Source of the DNA: Agriotes lineatus
Taxonomy: Eukaryota > Arthropoda > Insecta > Coleoptera > Elateridae
Assembly (NCBI GenBank): GCA_940337035.1
Contig: CALNHX010005200.1
Span: 1-64,000, forward strand
Direction of reading: 5' to 3'
Length of the DNA stretch: 64,000 nucleotides
A program made the position numbers and the translations under genes. The notes beneath the pieces are model-generated. The model made no database searches. It was given only the letters and a program-made list of their open reading frames with translations, and was not told the origin of the DNA. Within the stretch, counting starts at the first letter, position 1. Every line of letters starts with the position of its first letter. Positions 55,670 to 64,000 of the stretch are shown here, one piece after another.

Positions 55670-57180
55670 GAGTTTTATTGTTTCATATCAAGGCATCTCC
55701 GCTAAAATAATGACGGATCACCTTCCTATTAAAGTCATTTAATCAACTAAAATAATAAAAATTCATGGATAATTGATTTAGAAATCGTCCTACTTTTGTG
55801 ATGGCAATAGTACAATGAGTATTAATCAAGTTCTTTGTCAATGAAAACGTGAAACGCCTAAAATGTTGGTTAGTGGTGTAGACTGTAGAGTGTAAAGTAT
55901 ATCTGAATCTGTTCGATGCAAAGAAGTATGCGCATGCCGGGTTCCACGTTCCTTTGCTTAACATTTTCCAGCAGTGCTTCTCTCTTTAGAAAATATAAAT
56001 TAAAATAATTGCTCTTAACTAAAATCATATCTTCCTGCTATCTAAAGACGATACTAGTCGAGATAGCCTCTTTTATATTAAATTAAATAGTTAGTAAATA
56101 TGATGTGTCGAATTTCAACATAAAATGCATTTCAGACGAACAGACGTGAATAGGTTTTGTGTCTGTTTCGGTATACAATTTACAAAACTAGCAGAAAAAT
56201 CAGCTATAAAAAAGAAACACTTATTGAAGAATAGTAAAAGTTTCTTTTTCCAATGATGACAATGATACAAGAATGTATTAACACAGTTATGTAATAATAC
56301 CCTAATGTAACACCTTAGGAAGAAATAATGTAAGAATAGCTGTAATAAATAATACAAATCTAAAACAATATAGAGCAATACAGCAATGTAACATATAATA
56401 TTATGTAATATATACAATACATACATACAGCTAATCCCATTAGTAAATCAAAAATCATACAAGACAGGTCAAGCAAGCTTATCGCTTGGGGACTTTATTT
56501 TTACATTTTGAGTTCCAATCTTATTTTTTAGCAAATCCGACTTGCATTATCAGTTTTTTATGTTTGATTAAATGCATCTAAATTTAATTGAGAGTCATAT
56601 AAGAACTGTCTTTATCGCAGCTACATGTAGATTAACGAAAAAAATTAGTATTGCACAATAGCTGATGCAAACTGTTGAAAATTTGCTATCAAGCGTTACT
56701 TGGAAATGAGTTTTTGCTTATATTGTACTTCTAGCTGCTGAATGCAGTTAATTATTTATTATTTATTTGACTTCAATTGAAATTTTCGCGTTTTAGGGAT
56801 CGACGCTTCGGCAAACTATTTGAAGAACTCTCAGTTTCTCTATAATACATTTAGATAGGTTTTTGTATATTAATATTAAATTAGTTTCAATAAATGTTGC
56901 CAAACATAATTTTCTTTATTTTTACATTTTCCGCCATCAATTTGTATGTATATAAACTAAATATAAAGGGTTATTCAGCTTCGAGACTCACCCATTGGAA
57001 TTTCTAAAACGGAAAGAGATACAAGGTGGGTTAAATTGGAGCAAAGTTGCAAATTCTAATACTGAATAATATTCAACAGATGAATTGGATCTAACCGCCT
57101 TAGTTTTTAGTTATGCGCAAAAAATGCTTATTGGTCTTTCGTTATTTTCTACACGTTAATTATTATATCTCTTAGAACAA
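55670..57180. other. AT-rich sequence, no recognised gene
   Basis: No family recognised. Open frames up to about 100 codons are low-complexity hydrophobic stretches of AT-rich sequence. Confidence 0.45.
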
Positions 57181-57184
57181 AACT

Positions 57185-57673
57185 ATCTTGACATTTATGT
57201 ACTGTTCGAGGCTTTCGCGGTTACTCGAATTATTCTCCTTAGCATAGAATTTCGGCTTAGACCGCGTAGTATTTGTATATGAACACCCAGCATTTTCTGG
57301 CTTAATGTGCCTTGCACCTTGTGAAGTCGAGCAAAAACCCGCGCGGTGACCATGCTCTTTGGTGGCTCGTGTTGTTTGAGTATCTTGAGAACGAGGATAC
57401 TTCGGCAGATTTGGCCGTTTTGCTGTTTGTGCATCCATATTCACTAACGTTTCACCAGACCTTGCAGCTTGCATTATCAGAGTGAAAGTCGAACTCCTTG
57501 TTCTCAAGATACTCAAACAACACGGGCCACCAAAGAGCATGGCCATCGCGCGGGTTTTTGCTCGACTTCACAAGGTGCAAGGCACATTAAGCCAGAGAAT
57601 GCTGGGTGTTCATCTACAAATACTACGCGGTCTAAGCCGAAATTCTATGCTAAGGAGAATATCTTGACATTAT
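57185..57673. repeat. snap-back locus: 163-base arms, 102-base loop
   Basis: Left arm 57232-57394 (ATTCTCCTTAGCATAGAATT to TTTGAGTATCTTGAGAACGA) and right arm 57497-57660 are complementary with about a dozen differences. The arms are less AT-rich than the surroundings. TATCTTGACATTTAT (57184) and TATCTTGACATTATT (57659) flank it as a possible target duplication. Open frames occur in both arms on both strands because of the palindrome; none is recognised. The source of the duplicated sequence is unknown. Confidence 0.8.
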
Positions 57674-57699
57674 TGGGTCACATTTTAAGGAAGAATACA

Positions 57700-58395
57700 A
57701 ATATGATTTTATATTTTCACTTGTTTTCATAATTTTCGAGATATTGATACTAACTTTCTTATTTAAAATACACATCAAGAATAGCTATGGCACTATTAAG
57801 AAAAGCTTTTTTTCTCTTTTTATTGATATAGTCCTTCTAAGGAAACTTTGGTTGCATAGAACTATGAAGTCGAAGCCTGTACCACCAGAATAATAGAAAA
57901 CAAAATTTTTGCATACGGAAAAAATTATACATATATAATTAACGTATGAGGTTGGCTGCTCTAAGCACAGTTACACAATTGTCATTTTTATTTAAATTTT
58001 ATTAAGTGTCAAAAGTGACAATTGAAGTACTTTTTGAGAGATACCGAATAAGCATTTGGGAACTTGTTGGTTCATTAATAAGGTATCTGTAACAGGAACG
58101 TAATAATGGTTTTTTTATACCGTTGAATTCCGGCAGGAAGATAATAGCCACTCTTTTTAATTAGCTAATGCAAATTTATAACATTTTACTTACGGAAGAA
58201 TTATTTCATTATTTCAACAATAACCTCTACATTTCACCCAATGAAATGAAATTTTGACTTCTCCACCCAAAAACCGCTACATTCTAAACTTCTTACTTGC
58301 GTTGATAACTTCACCGATACTGCTATTCAAAATACGATTTATGAAATTTACAAAAAAAAGCCTACATGCTTTTAACATAAACTAGTTACCTAAAC
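57700..58395. other. AT-rich sequence, no feature seen
   Basis: Nothing recognisable between the snap-back locus and the first Helitron. Confidence 0.5.
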
Positions 58396-58398
58396 GTA

Positions 58399-58772
58399 TC
58401 CTTTATCTAATAGACGTGTCTGTCCGGGACGCTGTTTCAGCAGCCAAACCGTAAGGGATAGAGAAAAAAGTTATGAAAGTTATATGTTTGGAATGGTTAT
58501 GTCAGGTCAGGAACCGAATTTCAGTCACGTGACACTTCCGGTTTTCGAGAAATCACAAAAAGGCCGTTTTTCAAATAGAACGCGTATTAAATAAAAACTG
58601 TTTCAGCAGCCAAACGGAGCTGCGACCCTCTGCGCCTTAAAACGTCGATCGGTTAGGCAACCACTTTGACACCTTCCAGGTCTGGGTACAGTTTTTATTT
58701 AATACGCGTTCTATTTGAAAACCGGTCTTTTTTGTTTTTTTAAATGAGACATTTGTCTCACTGGACTGCTAG
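58399..58772 (+). mobile_element. non-autonomous Helitron, same family as 9561-10321
   Basis: Starts TCCTTTATCTAATAGACGTG after an A and ends with the 16-base hairpin (half-site TGAGACA..), CTGGACTG and CTAG before a T. It carries a single internal 165-bp-type unit (CCAAACCGTAAGGGATAGAG to CGGTTTTCGAGAAATCAC). A foldback of about 175 bases (58561-58735) replaces sequence present in the other copy. Confidence 0.87.
58561..58735. repeat. foldback nested in the Helitron
   Basis: Arms of about 40 bases: CCGTTTTTCAAATAGAACGC, GTATTAAATAAAAACTGT on the left and ACAGTTTTTATTTAATACGC, GTTCTATTTGAAAACCGG on the right, with a G/C-richer centre (GAGCTGCGACCCTCTGCGCC). Present only in this copy of the Helitron. 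Confidence 0.82.
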
Positions 58773-58776
58773 TTAA

Positions 58777-60311
58777 TCTATACATATATAAAGGAAAGTC
58801 ACAACCCTGACTAATCAACGCAGAGCCGAAACCACTGGCACTAAAAACTTGAAATTTGGGTGGAAGGTTCGGTTTGTTACGCAAGGTAGTGCTAAGAAGG
58901 GATTTTTTGAAATTCGACCCCTAAGGGGGTGAAAAGGGGTAAAATGTGTTTTCACGAATTCCTCAATATTTCTTACACCCGATAAGATATCGACTTGGTG
59001 TTTACTTGCAAAGATTATCAATGTAAATACCTAGAAACGTATTTTAGGATTTTTCCTTAATCAACCCCTAAAGGTGCAAATGTGGATTGGGGGTGAATTA
59101 AAGAACCCTAAGTATTTCCTATGCTTATTGAGTTAGAACATTCTTTTTTGGCACATAGATTGATTTTTAAAATATTTAGAAAGGGGTGTAAGGGAATTTG
59201 AAAATGTTAACCCTAAAGGGGTAAAAAGAGGAAAAACTGAAAAGGTGTGGGGGGGTTAAATTTATTAATTTTTTCCCCGTGAGTTCCATTTTATAATAAA
59301 ATGGGTTAAAAGAGATTTTTTGAAATTTCTCCCCTACGTGGGTGAAAAGGGGTAAAATGTGTTTTTACGAGTTCCTCAATATCTCTTAGACCCGATGAGA
59401 TAGCGACTTGGTATCTACTTGCAAAGATTATCAATGCAAATACCTAAAAACATATTTTACGATTTTGTTCTAATCAACCCCTAAAGGTTCAAGTCTGGAT
59501 TGGGGCTGAATTAAAGAACCCTAAATAACTCCCATGTTTATTGAGTTAAAACACTCTTTTTTGGCATGTAGATGTATTTTTAAAATATTTAGAAAGAGGT
59601 GTACGGGATTTTGAAAATTTTAACCCTAAAGAGGTAAAAGGTGGAAAAACTGAAAAAGGGTAGGGGTGAATTAAAGACCCTTCGTTACTCCTATGATTAT
59701 TGAGTTAGATCAGTCTTTTTTGGTATATAGATATATTTTTAAAATATCTAAAAAATGGTTTAAGTGATTTTGAAAAATGTACCCCTAAAGGAGTAAAAAG
59801 GGGTAAACTATATTTTCACGAATTCCACAATATCTCTTAGGCCCGGTAAGATATCGACTTGGTGTTTGCATGAGTAGCTATTCAATGCAAATGTCTAAAA
59901 CCACATTTCATTGCCCTAATCAACCCTTAAAAGGTGCGAATTTGAATTCGGGGTGAATTATAGAACCCTTTGTATCTCCTGTGTTTGTTGAGTTAGATCA
60001 TTCTTTTTTGGCATATAGATGTATTTTTAAATCTTTAGAAAACGTTTTTAAGGGTTTTTTAAATTTCACCCCTAAACCGGTAAAAAAGGAAAACTGAATA
60101 GAAGTAGGAAGTTAAAATTATTTTTCGCTGAGGTTTCATTTCAGTATAAAACGGGCTGATTTTTTTTAGAAATTGCACCGCTAAGAGGCGAAAAGTGGTA
60201 AACTGTTTAGCGTATTGAGTGATGGAGGAGGGGGACACTCTAGAATGCATTTGAGATTTAGAAGAAAAAACAAACATTTGTAGTCCGTACGAAGAACGGG
60301 CATCTTGCTAG
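58777..60311 (+). mobile_element. second non-autonomous Helitron, 1.5 kb
   Basis: Starts TCTATACATATATAAAGGAA after an A, a classic Helitron start, and ends ACGGGCATCTTGCTAG before a T at 60312, with a short hairpin (CCGT/ACGG) about ten bases before CTAG. The interior has three diverged units (from about 58902, 59315 and 59766; each has a CCCCTA..GGGGT block, CTCAATAT.TCTTA..CCCG.., GATATCGACTTGGTGTTT and AATCAACCCCTAAAGG). No Rep/helicase frame. It begins four bases after the previous Helitron ends. Confidence 0.88.
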
Positions 60312-60312
60312 T

Positions 60313-61575
60313 ATATGATATATAAGATATATGCTGACATATTTAAATAATCCTGTTTTTATAGCAACATGTAACCCTTTATTATTTATGACACAAAATA
60401 AGAGAAGAAGAAATTTTTACGCGCAGTCAAGCGTCTTTGCACATGGTCTTAAAAAATATAGAATTTAAATGACAAAAGGGTAATTCTCGAAGGTTTCATG
60501 GAATTTAAAGACTTTCCTTATATAGAACGGATAAGTTCTTTGGAGTCTTATCAGCACATAATTTGTGTTTTTGATGAGACTTGGATATTCTAAAATGGCA
60601 CTATAAGGCGCTCTAGGTAAGATATTAATTTGCGAACTGTTAAAATTCTGCTGATATACCTGGCAACAACACTGCTGGATGACGAAGGTGAAATCAAACG
60701 ATTAAACACGTTCAAACCATCGCATCGGACCCTACACCGAGATTCGATTAAAATATACTTAGTCACTATTAACTAGTAAGTTCTTATAGATAATCTTCAT
60801 TGGAAGTCTCGCTACATGTTAGGTTACCTTCATCTATATAATAAGTAGTCATAATATATGCTTCTTATTCCCATCAAGGATACGATTGTATAGGTGTTTT
60901 GAGTTGTTAAAAATATATATACCGGTAACACCGCACAGATATGACGTCATGAAATTTTATGATGTGCAATAGAAGTTTCTTTAGGAGAACTATAGATGGT
61001 TTACTACACTTATTTCTATAAATAACTGAGATAAGTAATATAATAATAATATGGATTATATTAATTTATAGGTTTGCAGAAACTTCAGTTAATCACGTAT
61101 ACTTGTGTGTAAAGGCATGTAAAATGAGAACAACTTGGTTTAAATCACAAGTAACTACTTACGTTCGCATTTGTGTTTTAAAAATGGCGACCTTTATTCT
61201 TGGCACAATTTTACAATCGCCACGAAATAATGACATTGGATAATTATTAGAGGTAAAAGTGAGGAATTCAGGAAGAGATTAAAAGAAAAAATATAGATAT
61301 TATCGATAACTAGGAGGTCTTTTCTGTTACTTCACAGGTCTGCGAAATTAAACATTAATAAAACTTTTTTTTAAATTTCCATTAGGTTACATGTAAGCAG
61401 AAAAAACCGTATAACGTATCAATAAACTGTTACATTAAACAACGTTTTCTGCACTCAGTCAATTGTGTTACATGTACTTTTCTGTCAATAGACGGCTTTT
61501 TAACCAATATTTATGTATTGTTTTAGGAGGTTAGAAATTACCAATACTCAAAGTATTTTATTATTCTTATGCAAA
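60313..61575. other. AT-rich sequence, no recognised gene
   Basis: No protein or element end recognised. A single TGACGTCA lies near 60941. Confidence 0.45.
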
Positions 61576-61581
61576 AGCCAA

Positions 61582-61829
61582 GGCGTAGCCAGGATTCCAG
61601 TTACAGGGGGGCATACATTTAATTACCCAATCAACTACTACTATTATTCTAGTTTTTTTAATTTTTTACAAATTACAAAAATTATAAGTTTCCACAAATC
61701 TGCTGCAGATCGTAGCTTATTTTTTTTTAAATGTTGTAGAATGTGAATTGCAATAATGATTATAAATCAACTGCCTTTTGTTCTTTATAAATGTTTAGGG
61801 ATGGGCAACTGCAACTCCCTGGCTACGCC
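61582..61829. mobile_element. MITE with GGCGTAGCCAGG termini
   Basis: GGCGTAGCCAGG at 61582-61593 and its complement CCTGGCTACGCC at 61818-61829; a G run follows the left end (ACAGGGGGGCA). Wider similarity between ends is weak (CAGTTAC / GCAGTTGC). The CGTAGCCAGG terminus is common to a DNA-transposon family in many invertebrates. Another such terminus lies near 22957. No coding capacity. Confidence 0.7.
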
Positions 61830-61834
61830 CATGT

Positions 61835-62555
61835 GCAAAACTATTGGTTTAAGAAAAAAACTAAAAAGAGTTACAAAAGTTTTTAAATAAATAAGCCTTT
61901 CCAGCCTTTTATGTCAATTTTTTGCCCGTTAAAAAATTTCTAATAAAATCATTTATAGGGAATGCTAATGTCATCCCCTTAAAGCCATACGTAAAAATTT
62001 ACATTTTATATGTATGCAAGCCTTCGGTTGGTTGAAAATATATGTCAATTTTCACCTTAATATTTAGGTCAGTTGTCTGTAAAATGACAAAAACCTAGTC
62101 TAATATGGCCGTATCATCCTGTATACTTGTATGACAGATACATGTTCCTGCTCTAGTCGCTTGTTTCTAAACATCAGCATCGAATAAAAGCACAATGTTG
62201 CTTAATAATGTGCATTTTAAATTAAAACATGTTAAACCTCATTGAAATGTCTTTAAAATGAATGATGATAATAATAACTGAGCGATAGGGAGAAAAGCTA
62301 TTGACTATTAAGAAATCTTGTTTCGTAAGAATGTGACGTCATAAAAGAAAAATGAATTCATTTTTGATTTCAACAGCCGAGAATAATAACATGACAATAT
62401 TAAAAGATCCCTTTATTACAAATTTGTATTATTAGCAGCATGAATGCTAATAAATTACATTGAAAGCTTTTGGCCGTTTCCAGTTGCAATTTCGAAAGAT
62501 TGAGGTTAAAGCGTATAGAGAAACAAATCTTTAATTTTTAGAAGTTGTTGCCCAG
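61835..62555. other. AT-rich sequence, no recognised gene
   Basis: Nothing recognised apart from another TGACGTCA (about 62335), probably by chance. Confidence 0.45.
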
Positions 62556-62559
62556 TAAA

Positions 62560-63335
62560 CACCACAGCAGTGGAATGGATTATCAGTGTAGTTTGGAATA
62601 TGACTGATTACCAAAATTTAGTGACAGCTCTTGACTGCCATATTGCTTCGTTCCCAACAGTTACTTGCTGCTTTCCTGACTTTAAACATGGAAAGTGTAT
62701 GTTCCAAGACGAACCGAGACCTAGACGATCTCCAATGGTGAAAACGTTAATATTACCAAAAAGATAAACAAATTCAACAAAAATTAGGTAGACTCCACAT
62801 TTGTTAATCGAAGAATGAAAACAAGCACAGATGGTGCAGGTTTATATTAGAAAAATTCGATGTAGAATCTTCAACGAAAATGATGAGTGGCGAGTCTTGG
62901 ATCTATAATTACCACCCCTAGACTAAACAACAATCAAGTGTTTGGGTTATTTAAGCGATGCCACAACAAAAGCTATTCGCAGCAAAAATGCAAACAAAAA
63001 AGTGATAGCTGCTTGTCTTGACCATCGTAAAATTGTAAATTCTTATTAGTATAGAGAAGTTTGCCTTCCCCCAGTCATTGATAACGGTTGTAGTGATTGC
63101 CGAAAATGTGGTTTGCAGGTGCATATTGTTATATCACGATAATGCAACTTCGCATACGGTCGGAAAAGCTTCAAATTTCTTACATGAATCTGAAGTCCAG
63201 CGGTCTACTCAACTTCCATGCAGTCCAAATCTTGCCCCCCGAGATTTTTGTTGGTTTCTAAAGATTTTAAAAAACATACATGCCTGTTTCGAAAAACCGT
63301 TTCAAAGAATGAACAAAAGTAATGTATTATAGCTA
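62560..63335 (+). pseudogene. mariner transposase pseudogene (D34D type)
   Basis: Fragments in order: CCFPDFKHGKCMFQDEPRPR (the W/F.KRF..G....DEPR.GRP end of the helix-turn-helix region), MMSGESWIYNYHP and TKQQSSVWV (first catalytic region, normally GDE.W; the D is replaced by G), then LLYHDNATSHTVGKASNFLH (second D) and LPCSPNLAPRDFCWFL (third D), with 34 residues between the last two aspartates. This spacing is diagnostic for mariner. Stops and frameshifts between blocks, the lost first aspartate and missing inverted repeats make it inactive. Confidence 0.88.
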
Positions 63336-63339
63336 AGGG

Positions 63340-64000
63340 AGGAAATTTTGAAAACCAATAATGCTATATATAACTATTAATTAATATAACAACCCTCTTA
63401 GAAAGTATCGTGTGTTAAAAAAAACTCATTCGCAGCATGCAATGATCAAATTGAAGTTTGCCGAAACTTGAGATATACCCATTAATGCAAATGAACTATT
63501 AAGTCGGAGAGAACTAAAATAGGTCTTGACCTAAAAATATACAAAACACTTAACAAAAACAATTTTTAGTGACCGTTATAATTACTACACTCGTTGTTGT
63601 TGTGTACATGCCACCTTATTTTCCCTTTTGCTTGATACAATTAAACTTAATGCAGTGTACACTTTTACCTGTCACAGTGACGGATGTGTTAATAAATAAA
63701 TTGCAATCTGACATACACCTACAGACTTAAGTTAAGACATGACTAGATTTTCTATTTCTGTTTCCGAGGCCTACCCTAAATGAAATTTTTTTAACATACG
63801 ATACATTTCAGCATTGTTAATTATAGTATATAGTTAAGCAATTCGTAGTATTAGGGAATTTGATCTGACGATTACTCAAAAATGTACTAATTTCCAGCAT
63901 AAACAATAACTGCGATGGATTTCAAATTTAAAATTCTTCTAGCTGTGATAGTAAAAAAACTACTTGGTGCCAGTATATATAAACCGTAGTACATACGGAA
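63340..64000. other. AT-rich sequence, no recognised gene
   Basis: Nothing recognised to the window edge; the right TIR of the mariner is not identifiable. Confidence 0.45.

Noticed and set aside
57172..57732. Five overlapping open frames of 60-124 codons on both strands
   Set aside because: They mirror each other through the inverted repeat and match no family; at most one strand of one arm could descend from a real exon.

Overview
The window is strongly AT-rich, has no operon-like gene packing, ribosomal RNA or long open frame, and reads as intergenic or intronic chromosome of an arthropod, most likely an insect. That call rests on the set of decayed transposable elements: a D34D mariner, CGBP1-like and ZBED/FAM200-like hAT transposases, jockey-type and RTE-like non-LTR retrotransposons, Penelope-like elements with GIY-YIG endonuclease domains, non-autonomous Helitrons, tRNA-headed SINEs and many foldback MITEs. 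I could not identify a species. No intact host protein gene is visible. The best host-exon candidate is a membrane-protein-like exon at 130-502.  Layout. 0-6.6 kb: possible host exon, a branched hairpin locus, a jockey/CR1-like ORF1-endonuclease remnant, a repeat pair, and small hairpins of one MITE family. 6.6-11.5 kb: the most informative part. Two tandem copies of an ACTTCC-ended repeat, the second carrying a 424-bp MITE, abut a hAT pseudogene that keeps a spliceable 160-bp intron. That pseudogene is interrupted by a MITE, which was hit by a second, almost perfectly palindromic MITE, next to which a Helitron inserted. Each junction can be explained to within a base or so, and removing the stack restores the hAT reading frame across it. 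13-17.7 kb: a pogo/Tigger-like MITE and a minus-strand jockey RT remnant split by an 870-bp foldback. 24.6-28 kb: an RTE-like endonuclease remnant apparently split by about 1.8 kb. 28.4-32 kb: an old tandem array with a period near 300 bp, itself invaded. 33.8-40.2 kb: a TIR element starting CACAGTG, three tRNA-like sequences (one directly followed by a Penelope-type small hammerhead motif) and an LTR-like segment. 42-47.6 kb: a hAT end, a Penelope GIY-YIG remnant, a hAT transposase remnant, and an RTE-like RT remnant with YADD. 48-50.3 kb: a Harbinger-like MITE, an LTR-like promoter region with four repeated motifs, and a pair of CRE palindromes. 53.1-55.7 kb: two head-to-head Penelope fragments with hammerhead motifs at both outer ends. 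57.2-57.7 kb: a snap-back locus. 58.4-60.3 kb: two Helitrons four bases apart. 61.6-63.3 kb: a MITE and a mariner pseudogene.  No gene network operates here; what can be read is a layered insertion history. The most useful observations are the datable nest at 8.3-11.3 kb, the Penelope-type hammerhead motifs, the tRNA-head/hammerhead chimera, the long inverted repeats that could give double-stranded RNA, and the degenerate 300-bp array. All homology calls come from recognising protein and terminal motifs by eye; no search was run.
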